Shown in pieces: positions 1 to 7,500 of a stretch of 64,000 nt of DNA. This DNA is from Pirellulimonas nuda. GTDB taxonomy: Bacteria > Planctomycetota > Planctomycetia > Pirellulales > Lacipirellulaceae. Every line of letters begins with the position of its first letter. Positions within the stretch are counted from its first letter, which is position 1. A program made the position numbers and the translations under genes. The notes beneath the pieces are model-generated. The model worked only from the letters and a program-made list of their open reading frames with translations, was not told the origin of the DNA and did no database searches. The DNA lies in the NCBI RefSeq assembly GCF_007750855.1, contig NZ_CP036291.1, positions 4,712,001-4,776,000 of the forward strand, in the 5' to 3' direction.

Positions 1-609
1 GCCGTCCTTGACGAACGGGGTGAACACGTCCTGCTCCATCTGGCAGCCGTTGCTGACGCGGGCCACCATCGGCTGGTCGGGGTCGTCGACGGTGAGCTGC
101 CCCTGGCACAGGGCGTAGATCTGGCGGTCCTGCGAGTTGGGGCCCGTGAGCGCCGCGTAGGCCAGCCGGCCGCCGACCAGGCTCTTGCCGTTGATGCCGG
201 CGACGAAGCAGTCGAGCTGGTCGCCGCGCCGGGCGCCGGTGGCGGGCACCGTGGCGGTGACCCAGGCGACCGAGACGTTCTTCACCTTCTTGAGGTCTTC
301 CAGGGCTTCCTCGTCCAGCCGGCCCGTCAGGCTCACCCGGCTGCCGAGCGACTCCATCGCTTGGGCCAGGTGACGCATGGTCTGCGCGTCGCCCGACTCG
401 CCGGTGCCGCTGAGGCCGACGATCAGCCCGATCCCCTTGAGCACGTTCTCTTCCTGCCCCTTCACCCGGCAGATGTTGCGGAGCTGCGCCCGGCTAGCGG
501 CAAATGCTTGGTCCGCGAAAAAAGTGGGAACCGCCAAGCACGCCAAGCACGCCAAGACGCGCCAAGGCGGACTGCGGAAGCTGCTCGTGATCGACGGTGA
601 AGCGAACAT
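1..609 (-). CDS. flgI: Flagellar P-ring protein FlgI (partial, N-terminal part)
   Basis: Forms the periplasmic P-ring around the flagellar rod. The frame reads from an ATG at 609 off the window edge, giving 203 N-terminal residues. The mature part carries the FlgI signature GIGLIVGLSGTGES after a VKGQEENVLK segment, then the long conserved domain (RVSLTGRLDEE, VSVAWVTATVPATGARRGDQ, LVGGRLAYAALTGPN). The N-terminus looks like a Sec signal peptide: basic start, then a hydrophobic stretch LACLACLAVPTFF and a likely cleavage after AFA. That hydrophobic core is encoded by tandem CGCCAAGCA repeats (532-568), which is unusual. The gene lies 69 bases after flgH in a flgF-G-A-H-I series. Identity is firm. 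The exact start is less so, because the first 45 or so codons overlap repeat-like DNA. Confidence 0.88.
   Translation of the reverse strand, partial: MFASPSITSSFRSPPWRVLACLACLAVPTFFADQAFAASRAQLRNICRVKGQEENVLKGIGLIVGLSGTGESGDAQTMRHLAQAMESLGSRVSLTGRLDEEALEDLKKVKNVSVAWVTATVPATGARRGDQLDCFVAGINGKSLVGGRLAYAALTGPNSQDRQIYALCQGQLTVDDPDQPMVARVSNGCQMEQDVFTPFVKDG
532..568. repeat. Tandem CGCCAAG-type repeat inside the 5' end of flgI
   Basis: The plus strand shows CGCCAAGCA at 532-540 and 541-549, CGCCAAGAC at 550-558 and CGCCAAGG at 560-567. In tandem form this resembles a short intergenic repeat. Here it is read in frame on the minus strand and supplies the hydrophobic core of the FlgI signal peptide. 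Confidence 0.7.
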
Positions 610-645
610 GACTCTCTTGCGGCAAAAGTGCGGGTGCTTAATTTT

Positions 646-674
646 CCTAACGACGAATACCTAACGCCTAACAC
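646..674. repeat. CCTAACGCCTAA-type intergenic repeat between flgH and flgI
   Basis: The stretch holds CCTAACG at 646-652 and CCTAACGCCTAACACC a few bases on. The same motif lies in inverted orientation in the flgF-flgG gap (3444-3471). It fills most of the gap between the flgH stop and the flgI start. Confidence 0.5.
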
Positions 675-678
675 CCTC

Positions 679-1359
679 CTAGAACGGCTTGTACTTGCCG
701 TACCACCAGGCGAGCCAGCCGGGGGCGTAGCCGTTGCGGACCTGTCCCAGCTCTCGCTTGTAGATCTTGAGGTCGGCGATCTTGTCGCTCAGCACGGTGC
801 GGTCGGCGTTGATGAACTGCCGAGAGACCACGCCGGAGAGCGACTGCTCCCACACCTCGTCGTTGTTGCGGATCTGCCGGTGGGCCTCGATCACCAGGTT
901 GCCGTTGGGCTGGATGTCGACCACCTTCGCGGCGATCCTCAACGTCAGCGAGTCGCGCACCTCGAGGTCGCTCTGCGCGCGGTACTGGCTGTTGAGCTGA
1001 CCGGCGATCTCGGGGTCTTGCCGCACGCTGTCCAGGCCGGTGATGCTGTTGCCGTCGAACGCCAGCCACTCCGCCAACACGGCGTTAAAGTTGGCCGTCT
1101 TGCGGTTCTGCGTCTGCCCCTCGCTGAGCATGCTGGTGCGGTAGTCCACCAGCACGGTGATGATGTCTTCCCGCATCAGCTCGCGGGCCTGCGCCTCGGG
1201 GGGGAGCGGCTGGTAGAGGATCGAGCTGTTCTCGATCGTGAACTGGCCGGTCGGCAGCGACGGGGGCGCCTGCCACAGGCTCCCTTCCTGACCGCGGGCG
1301 ACGCCCACGGCCAGCAGCATTGCGGCGGCGACGATCGTGTTGAGCGCGGGCTTGTTCAT
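679..1359 (-). CDS. flgH: Flagellar L-ring protein FlgH
   Basis: FlgH builds the outer-membrane L-ring bushing of the flagellum. The protein has 226 residues, normal for the family. It has a signal sequence (AAAMLLAVGVARG), the central conserved block ITVLVDYRTSMLSEGQTQNR, and the C-terminal block NGNLVIEAHRQIRNNDE that runs to VLSDKIADLKIYKRELG. FlgH is normally a lipoprotein, but this copy has no cysteine anywhere, so it cannot be lipidated at a lipobox; signal peptidase I cleavage near ARGQ is more likely. The start overlaps the end of flgA by 4 bases, which indicates translational coupling. The next gene on the strand is flgI. Confidence 0.92.
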   Translation of the reverse strand: MNKPALNTIVAAAMLLAVGVARGQEGSLWQAPPSLPTGQFTIENSSILYQPLPPEAQARELMREDIITVLVDYRTSMLSEGQTQNRKTANFNAVLAEWLAFDGNSITGLDSVRQDPEIAGQLNSQYRAQSDLEVRDSLTLRIAAKVVDIQPNGNLVIEAHRQIRNNDEVWEQSLSGVVSRQFINADRTVLSDKIADLKIYKRELGQVRNGYAPGWLAWWYGKYKPF

Positions 1360-2573
1360 CGGACGGGGCTCCCGAGGGGACTGTAAGCTTGGCGGGACGC
1401 GCCGGAATCGCCGAGCGCGCCCACGGCCAGCTCGCCGCGGGCGACCACCCGCGCCGCCAGCCGGCCGCGCTTGTCGACTTGTTCTACTTCGATCATCTCG
1501 CCCAGCCGGCCGTCGGTGCGGGCGGTCCCCTGCATGCGGACGCGGATGCCGCCGCTGCCGGCCAGCACCGTCACCAGCTCGCCGCGTTGGACGAGGATCG
1601 GTTGGTCGAGGTCGCTGAGGGTCAGCGGCTGAGCGTCGCGGATCGCACGGGCGGTCTCCCGGCCGACCGCCATGTCCGGCGCCTCGATCGCGCCGGCGGG
1701 GGCGGCGCTGGCCGCTACGCGCTGGAGCCGCAGGTCGCCGGGCGCCAGCCGCACGCCGCGCGGCAGGCTCTGCGTGGCGACCACCACGGTGCGAGACGGC
1801 TCCAACTCGGCCGTGACGCTCATGCGTGCTTCGCCCTGACCGGTCTGAAACAACAGCTCAAACCGCCGCCACCCAACCGCCGGCTCTTCGAGCGGCCGGA
1901 TGGAGATCGTGCCCTGGGCGAGCGCCAGCACCTCGGTCTGCGCCTGCGAGATGTCCACTTTGCTGACGATCAGCTTGTCGGACGCTTCGTGGCGGACGCG
2001 GCTGTCGATCTGGTCCGCGAGCCACTTCTGCAGCGCTTCGCTGCGGCGCGGCGAGATCGCCCGGAGCCGCTCGCTGGGCTCGGGCTGGCGGACAGGCATG
2101 CGGAACCCGGTCTGCTGCCGGGGGTCGAACCGCAACGTGCTCTCGGCGGCGGCCTCGGGGGCGCTGGCGGGCGCGGCGGGCCGTGCGTCTGGCGTGGCCG
2201 GTACGGCGATCAACGGCTCCGCGGAGACGGGCGTCGGCGCCTGGGCGGGCTGCCAGTCGCGGTGGGCGATCCGCACGCTCACCGCGCCGTCGAACCGCAG
2301 GTCGGCCAGGTCGAGGCCCTGCGCGATCAGCAGCTCGCGGACCGCCTGGGCGCGGATGGTTTGCGTGGTCCCCGGCCCCGGGGCCGGCATCAGCGGCAGC
2401 GCCGCCAGCCGGGCCACCTGGTCCGCGTCGCCCTGCAGCAGCGCCACGTCGCCCAGGCGGATGATCGAACCCGAGGCGATCACCTCGTCGCGGAGCACCA
2501 CGTCGGCGGCGCGCACGCTCAGGCAGGTGGCGAACGCCAGCACGCAGAGCAGTAGTCGCCAGAAGTTGTTCAT
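1356..2573 (-). CDS. flgA: Flagella basal body P-ring formation protein FlgA
   Basis: FlgA is the periplasmic chaperone for P-ring (FlgI) assembly. This copy has 405 residues, longer than the roughly 220 of enterobacterial FlgA because of an extended N-terminal half. It opens with a signal peptide (LLLCVLAFATCLSVRA). A middle segment around residues 135-160 is rich in Ala and Pro. The C-terminal third is the SAF/ChapFlgA region: RTVVVATQSLPRGVRLAPGD, then ILVQRGELVTVLAGSGGIRV and a GEMIEVEQVDKRGRLAARVV block. It lies between flgG (57 bases upstream) and flgH (4-base overlap), which fits its partner role. Confidence 0.87.
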   Translation of the reverse strand: MNNFWRLLLCVLAFATCLSVRAADVVLRDEVIASGSIIRLGDVALLQGDADQVARLAALPLMPAPGPGTTQTIRAQAVRELLIAQGLDLADLRFDGAVSVRIAHRDWQPAQAPTPVSAEPLIAVPATPDARPAAPASAPEAAAESTLRFDPRQQTGFRMPVRQPEPSERLRAISPRRSEALQKWLADQIDSRVRHEASDKLIVSKVDISQAQTEVLALAQGTISIRPLEEPAVGWRRFELLFQTGQGEARMSVTAELEPSRTVVVATQSLPRGVRLAPGDLRLQRVAASAAPAGAIEAPDMAVGRETARAIRDAQPLTLSDLDQPILVQRGELVTVLAGSGGIRVRMQGTARTDGRLGEMIEVEQVDKRGRLAARVVARGELAVGALGDSGASRQAYSPLGSPVR

Positions 2574-2630
2574 CAGCCGGTTGAGTCGGGAGCGGAGCGA
2601 GTGAGTAGGTAGACGGCGACCGCCGGGGCG

Positions 2631-3434
2631 TTAACCGCGACGCAGGTTGGCCACCACTTGCATGATCTGGTCGCCCGCCTGCACCACCTGCGAGTTGAGC
2701 TCGAAGGCCCGCTGCGTGGTGATCAGGTCGATGAGCTCCGACACCGGCTCGACGTTCGAGGCCTCGAGGAAGCCTTGCCGCACCGACCCGAAGCCGGGGT
2801 CGGTGGGGTTGCCGGTCTGCGCGTTGCCGGACGCCTCGGTCTCCTTGAACAGGCTGTCGCCCATCTTCAGCAGGCCGTCGGGGTTGATGAACGTAGCGAG
2901 CTGAAGCTGGTCGCCACCCTGGTACTGGGTCGAGTCGGTCGTCTGGTATTGGACGACGCCGTCGGGGGTGATGATGATGTTGACCGCCTCGGGCGGGATG
3001 TTGATCTGGGGGTCGATGAGCCAGCCGGTGCTGGCCGACGCCATCACCAGGTTGCCGTCTGCGTTGATGCCGAAGTTTCCGGCGCGGGTGTAGAGGTAGT
3101 CGCCGTTGGGGTCCTGCACGCGGAAGAAGCCGTCCCCCTCGATCGCCACGTCGAGCTGGTTGCCGGTGGTGATAAAGGCGCCCTGGTCGAAGTCGCTCTG
3201 CGTGCTGCTGACGCGCGTGCCGAGGCCGACCTCGATGCCGGTGCTGGTGCGGTTGCCGTCCGAGTCGAGGGCGCCGGGGAGGCGTTCCTGCTTGTAGAAC
3301 AGGTCCTCGAAGTTGGCCCGGTCCTTCTTGAAGCCGGTGGTGTTGATGTTCGCCATATTATTGGCGATCACGTCGAGCTTCGTCTCGAGGGCTTCCATGC
3401 CCGTCGCGGCGGTGTAGAGGGTTTGAACGCTCAT
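2631..3434 (-). CDS. flgG: Flagellar basal-body distal rod protein FlgG
   Basis: FlgG polymerises into the distal rod that passes through the P and L rings. The 267-residue protein has the family length of about 260. The N-terminal flagellar rod motif is VIANNMANINTTGFKKDR. The internal segment GDGFFRVQDPNGDYLYTRAG is typical of FlgG/FlgF. The C-terminal helix motif SNVEPVSELIDLITTQRAFE and QVVQAGDQIMQVVANLRR closes the protein. Rod proteins are exported by the flagellar type III system, and no Sec signal is seen. It is the second gene of the operon, 94 bases after flgF. Confidence 0.95.
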   Translation of the reverse strand: MSVQTLYTAATGMEALETKLDVIANNMANINTTGFKKDRANFEDLFYKQERLPGALDSDGNRTSTGIEVGLGTRVSSTQSDFDQGAFITTGNQLDVAIEGDGFFRVQDPNGDYLYTRAGNFGINADGNLVMASASTGWLIDPQINIPPEAVNIIITPDGVVQYQTTDSTQYQGGDQLQLATFINPDGLLKMGDSLFKETEASGNAQTGNPTDPGFGSVRQGFLEASNVEPVSELIDLITTQRAFELNSQVVQAGDQIMQVVANLRRG

Positions 3435-3443
3435 GGAAGCAGG

Positions 3444-3471
3444 TCTTAGGTTTTAGGCGTTAGGTTCTAGG
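3444..3471. repeat. TTAGGCGTTAGG-type repeat in the flgF-flgG gap
   Basis: CTTAGGTTTTAGGCGTTAGG is the reverse complement of the CCTAACGCCTAA-type sequence between flgH and flgI (646-674). Two members of one family therefore occupy two junctions of the same operon, in opposite orientation. Confidence 0.5.
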
Positions 3472-3528
3472 AAGAAGCGTGTGAGCCGGGGCGTCCCCGC
3501 CCCCGGCGCGGCGCGAGCCGCGTCGCTC

Positions 3529-4284
3529 CTACGCTCGCAGCAGCCTTCCAACCAGGTTCTGGACCATCTGGTCTTGGTTCTGGATCATCTTGGCGTTGGC
3601 TTCGAACGCTCGTGACGTCTCGATCATCGACATCATCTGCCGCGTGGAGTTGGAGCCCGACATCTCTAGGTAGCCCTGACGGACCTCCCGCTGATTGGCG
3701 GCCACCGGCTCTACCTCGCCGCCGGGGCGGAACAGGTTCGAGCCGACCTTGGTGAGCTCGTTCAGCGACTCGGGCCGCACCAACGCCAGCGGCGCCGCTT
3801 CGCCGTTCTGTTGGACGAAGCCGTCGACCGAGATGTTCCAGGGGACGCCCGGGGTGAGCGTGATCGACGACCCGTCTGCGCTGAGCACGGGGCGGTCGCC
3901 GTCGGCGGTCACCAGCCGGCCGGTGTTGTCCAGCCGCATGTCGCCGGCGCGGGTGAGGTACTGCTGACCGTCCCCACCTTGGACCTGAAAGAACCCCTCG
4001 CCGATGATGGCCAGGTCGGTGTCGTTCCCGGTGTGCTCGATCCGCCCCGCGGCGAAATTGGTCTGCGTCTGGATCACCTTGACGCCGCCGCCGATGTCGT
4101 TGATCGACTGCGAGCCGGGGAAGTCTTGGTTCTGCTGGATCGCCTCAGAGTAGCGGGCCTGGAACGTAGCGATGTCTGGCTTGAAGCCAGCGGTGTCGAC
4201 GTTCGCCAGGTTGTTGGCGATCGTCTCGAGCCGCTTCGACTGCGCTTGGGCGCCGTCCGCAGCGATGTACAGGCCGAGTGGCAT
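3529..4284 (-). CDS. flgF: Flagellar basal-body proximal rod protein FlgF
   Basis: This rod protein of the flagellar hook-basal body family has 251 residues. It has the N-terminal motif ETIANNLANVDTAGFK, a central LAIIGEGFFQVQGGDGQQYL segment, and the C-terminal GSNSTRQMMSMIETSRAFEAN-like helix. FlgF and FlgG are close paralogues. I call this one FlgF from its place immediately before flgG, its slightly shorter length and its IGEGFFQVQ segment. It is the first gene of the flgF-G-A-H-I series. A sigma-54-type promoter lies about 50 bases upstream (4334-4351). FlgG2 would be the alternative name. Confidence 0.85.
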   Translation of the reverse strand: MPLGLYIAADGAQAQSKRLETIANNLANVDTAGFKPDIATFQARYSEAIQQNQDFPGSQSINDIGGGVKVIQTQTNFAAGRIEHTGNDTDLAIIGEGFFQVQGGDGQQYLTRAGDMRLDNTGRLVTADGDRPVLSADGSSITLTPGVPWNISVDGFVQQNGEAAPLALVRPESLNELTKVGSNLFRPGGEVEPVAANQREVRQGYLEMSGSNSTRQMMSMIETSRAFEANAKMIQNQDQMVQNLVGRLLRA

Positions 4285-4333
4285 GGGACCGGTTCGTGAG
4301 CAGGCGTTGCCCCCCTGCTAACGCGGCCCCCTT

Positions 4334-4351
4334 ATGCACGCCGCGTGCCAA
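4334..4351 (-). promoter_or_regulatory. Sigma-54-type promoter of the flgF-G-A-H-I operon
   Basis: The minus strand reads TTGGCACGCGGCGTGCAT, a close match to the sigma-54 consensus TGGCACG-N4-TTGCA, with the GG and GC doublets exactly ten bases apart. Only the first T of TTGCA is replaced by G. Transcription would begin near 4322, about 38 bases before the flgF ATG. Sigma-54 control of rod and ring genes is common in polar flagellates. The rest of the 4285-4516 gap holds two short GC-rich dyads (around 4370-4387 and 4389-4407) without a T-tract, and no gene. Confidence 0.65.
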
Positions 4352-4516
4352 ACCCCGCGGACCGGGTTTTCCGCCGGAAACGGCGGGGCCGGTTCCGGGG
4401 ACCGGCAAGAGCTGCGCGACCGGTCGGGCCGCTAGCAGCAGAAAGTGCCGAAGCAAGGCGCCAGCCGGAGCGTCCCCGCCCCCTCGGCTCACACGCGCAT
4501 TCCCATTGCGACGATG

Positions 4517-5437
4517 CTAGCGGGCGCGGAGCAACTGTGCGGCGCCTCGTGCCAGCAACCGGTCCGCTACCTCGACGCCCAGTGCTTGGGGGTCGTCCCC
4601 CGCTCCTTCCTCGAACAGCCGGCGCTGGCCGTCGTCGCTGAGCACGACGACCGAGAGCAGCAGCCGCCCCCCCTGGAAGCGGCCCCACGCCCCCAGGGCG
4701 GCCATGCAGCCCCCTTCGAGCCTGGCGAGCGCCGCGCGTTCGGCCGTGACCGCGGCGTGCGTGGCGGCGCAGTCCAGCAGCGCGGCCGCTGCTCGGGTGG
4801 CCGAGTCGTCCGCGCGGCACTCGATCCCCAACGACCCCTGGCCGGGGGCGGGCAGCATCTGGTCGGACGGGATCTGCGCGGTGATGCGGTCGGCGAGCCC
4901 CAGGCGTTGCAGCCCGGCTTGGGCCAGCACGATCGCGTCGAACTCTCCCGAGTCGAGCTTCGCCAGCCGCGTCTCGACGTTGCCGCGGATGTCGCCCACC
5001 CGCAGGTCGGGACGCCGGTGCAGCAGCTGCGATCGGCGCCGCCGGCTGCCGGTGCCGACCCGCGCCCCTGGCGGCAGGCCGTCGAGCGAATCCGCCACCG
5101 GCGAAACCAACGCGTCGCCAACCGCTTCGCGCGGCGGCGCCGCGGCCAGCATCAGCCCCGGCACGGGGGCGGTCGGCAGGTCTTTGAGGCTGTGGACCGC
5201 CAGGTCGATCTCACGGGCCACGAGCGCCCGCTGGATCGCCTTGGTGAACACCCCCTGCGAGCCGATGGCCTCAACGGGGCCCGCCTGCTGCACGTCTCCC
5301 TCGGTGACGATCGGCACGATCTCTACGGGGCAGCCCTGCTTCTGCAGTTCCCCGGCAACCCAGTCGGCCTGCCAACGCGCCAGGCGGCTGCCGCGTGTGC
5401 CCAGGCGGATCGGGGCGCCTACGACAGGCTCAGTCAT
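4517..5437 (-). CDS. hemC: Hydroxymethylbilane synthase (porphobilinogen deaminase)
   Basis: Polymerises four porphobilinogens into hydroxymethylbilane in haem biosynthesis. The 306 residues match the family. Seen are the N-terminal IRLGTRGSRLARWQADWV, the HSLKDLPT segment, GTGSRRRRSQLLHRRPDL with its substrate-binding arginines, RGNVETRLAKLDSGEFDAI, and Cys244 in EGGCMAALGAW. In this family that cysteine carries the dipyrromethane cofactor. The start overlaps the DUF502 gene by 8 bases on the same strand, so the two are probably co-transcribed. Confidence 0.96.
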   Translation of the reverse strand: MTEPVVGAPIRLGTRGSRLARWQADWVAGELQKQGCPVEIVPIVTEGDVQQAGPVEAIGSQGVFTKAIQRALVAREIDLAVHSLKDLPTAPVPGLMLAAAPPREAVGDALVSPVADSLDGLPPGARVGTGSRRRRSQLLHRRPDLRVGDIRGNVETRLAKLDSGEFDAIVLAQAGLQRLGLADRITAQIPSDQMLPAPGQGSLGIECRADDSATRAAAALLDCAATHAAVTAERAALARLEGGCMAALGAWGRFQGGRLLLSVVVLSDDGQRRLFEEGAGDDPQALGVEVADRLLARGAAQLLRAR

Positions 5438-6425
5438 CGTCGGATTCCGGGCGGGCCGCGGCGATGTGTTCGGCCGACTCGAGCTTGTTGGCCGTGAGCG
5501 GGGCGCCGTTCACGGGGGGCGCCTCGCCCTTGGCGCGGCGCACCGCGGCGGTGATCTGCTGCGGCGGCACCACCACGCCGCAGCTCACGATGAACTGGAA
5601 GGCCTGGTCGAGCGTGATGTTCAGGTCGAGCGTTTCGCTCTTCTTCACGGTCACCGTGAAGCCCGTGAACGGCATCGGCGAGGTCGGCACCAGCACGCTC
5701 ATCACCGATTCGTTGGCGGCGCTCTCGATATCGAGCATGCTCTCGCCCGTCACAAAGGCCACCGTCCAGATGCCGCGTCGGGGGTACTCGATGGCGACGA
5801 CCCGGGTGTACTCCAGGTCGGGGTCGGTAAACACGAAGTCGGTGACCTGCTTGACCGATGAGTAGACGTTGCGGACGATCGGCAGCCGGTCGATGATCCG
5901 CTCGAACTGGCTCCAGAAGAACCGGCCCACCCCCGCCGCCAGGAACTTGCCCAGCAGGTACAGCACCAGGATGAAGCCGCAGGTGAAGATCGGGATCACC
6001 ACCTCGCGGCGGAGCCAGCGGTCTTCCATGTACAGCTGGTAGACGTCGGTCGCCGACTTGGGCATCAAGCCGGGGCCGACGCTCTCTTGCACCTCCAAGA
6101 ACACGCCGGCCGGGATGAACCGCTTGTCGCCGGTGCGGATGTACTCCCCGTCGGGGGTCGACACCTGGCCGTTGACGACTCGGCTTTCCGGGAAGGCGGT
6201 GCGCGGCTTGATGTCGGAGCCGTATTCCACCAGCACGTACCGCGCCGCATCCTCCATGGGGGTCAGCAGGTAGCGGACCACCGTGCTCCCGACCCAAAGG
6301 AAGATGACGATCGTCAGCAGCGGCGGCAGCAGCACCCCCAGGCCGCGCAGCACGGCCCGGCGGAACGTGTCGAACGACCGGTGCTGGCCGGGGGCGTCGG
6401 TTTCGGTATTGGGGATGGGGGTCAT
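5430..6425 (-). CDS. DUF502 family membrane protein
   Basis: The protein has 331 residues and unknown biochemical function. The N-terminal hydrophobic segment GLGVLLPPLLTIVIFLWV and a second one, VVIPIFTCGFILVLYLLGKF, flank a longer soluble loop than usual. The DUF502 core follows: FERIIDRLPIVRNVYSSVKQ, then FVTGESM and VLVPTSPMPFTGFTV. The C-terminal tail is soluble and acidic. It overlaps hemC by 8 bases. A second, shorter DUF502 protein lies at 54617-55285. Family assignment is confident, but function is not known. Confidence 0.85.
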   Translation of the reverse strand: MTPIPNTETDAPGQHRSFDTFRRAVLRGLGVLLPPLLTIVIFLWVGSTVVRYLLTPMEDAARYVLVEYGSDIKPRTAFPESRVVNGQVSTPDGEYIRTGDKRFIPAGVFLEVQESVGPGLMPKSATDVYQLYMEDRWLRREVVIPIFTCGFILVLYLLGKFLAAGVGRFFWSQFERIIDRLPIVRNVYSSVKQVTDFVFTDPDLEYTRVVAIEYPRRGIWTVAFVTGESMLDIESAANESVMSVLVPTSPMPFTGFTVTVKKSETLDLNITLDQAFQFIVSCGVVVPPQQITAAVRRAKGEAPPVNGAPLTANKLESAEHIAAARPESDDD

Positions 6426-6589
6426 AAAGTGGGCATACTGGGCGCCTTGCCCACGCAGGGGCGGGCAGGGGCGTGGGTCGTACCGAAACAGCCGCTAGTG
6501 TTGGCGCCGTACGCCCATGCAGCCATGGGCGCGCCACCTGTCATTCTTCTGATACGCCGCGCACCGGCAAGGCGGGTTGCACCAAGGGG

Positions 6590-7381
6590 TTAAAGGGTTC
6601 GGGCCGCCGCGACCGCTACCACACGGGCCGCGGCGCCCCGTTTTAGCGCCCGGGCGGCGTCGCTGAGGGTCGAACCGGTCGTCAGCACGTCGTCGACCAC
6701 CAGCACGCGTCGCCCCGCTACGCTCGGCGGCGCTAAAAAATAGCCCCGCGCCAGCGCCGTGGCGCCCCGCACCGAGCGGATCCGCTCGGTTTGCGCCAGC
6801 CCAGCCTGGGGCGGCGTGTAGCGGACGCGCCGCAAGACCGGCGTAACCGGCACAGCCAGCCGTTCCGCCAGCCGCGCAGCGATTTGCTCCGGGGCGTTCG
6901 TGCCGCGCAGCAGCCGGCGCCCCCAGTGCATCGGCACGAACGCTACCTGGTCGATGCGCTCCGCCAGCAGCTCGTCGCCCCGCGTACGCCAGATCAACTC
7001 GCCCAGCGCAGAGGCGACCGCCTCGCCGATAGGCCGCTTGGCGCGCAGCACCATCAGCCGCAGCAGGCCGTCGTAGGCGCCCGCGGTGTAGGCGGCGTCG
7101 AACCGCAGCGGCGTGCGGCGGCACAACCCGCAGCCTCCGGCGTCTGCGGCCGGCGAGGGCCCGCCGCACCGCGGGCAGCCGATCGCGTCGAACAGCGGCA
7201 TCGCCTCGGTGCAGCCCTGGCAAAACAGCAGGTCGGAGCCGGGCGGGGATAACCCGCACTGGCACGCGACGCAGACCGGCGGGAACAACGCGTCGCGCAC
7301 CGCCCCCCAGGCGGGGTGGCGACGCACGACGGGTGGCGAGGAAACCTGCATCGGAACGGCCATGATAGCACATCCGTTCAA
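6590..7381 (-). CDS. ComF family phosphoribosyltransferase-like protein
   Basis: ComF proteins couple a zinc-binding region to a phosphoribosyltransferase fold and are linked to DNA uptake in competent bacteria. The 263-residue protein shows a double zinc region (CVACQCG, FCQGC, CPRCGG, CGLCRR) in the first third and the PRPP-binding motif VLVVDDVLTTGSTL near the C-terminus. The start at 7381 could instead be the ATG five codons further in (MAVPMQ). No other competence gene is nearby, so a role in transformation is only a family inference. It is transcribed alone, divergently from the permease at 7501. Confidence 0.85.
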   Translation of the reverse strand: MNGCAIMAVPMQVSSPPVVRRHPAWGAVRDALFPPVCVACQCGLSPPGSDLLFCQGCTEAMPLFDAIGCPRCGGPSPAADAGGCGLCRRTPLRFDAAYTAGAYDGLLRLMVLRAKRPIGEAVASALGELIWRTRGDELLAERIDQVAFVPMHWGRRLLRGTNAPEQIAARLAERLAVPVTPVLRRVRYTPPQAGLAQTERIRSVRGATALARGYFLAPPSVAGRRVLVVDDVLTTGSTLSDAARALKRGAAARVVAVAAARTL

Positions 7382-7500
7382 ACCCTTGGCGCACTCCGGC
7401 GGCTGACGCCGACGGCTCGCCTTGCGTTGGGGACGGTCGCCTCGTACCCTCCCGACGCTCCCGTTCCGCCCCGGGCCATGGACCCCAGACCAGCTTGACG

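Noticed and set aside
532..568. CRISPR-like array
   Set aside because: The units are 9-10 bases, tandem and without spacers. No cas gene and no other array is in the window.
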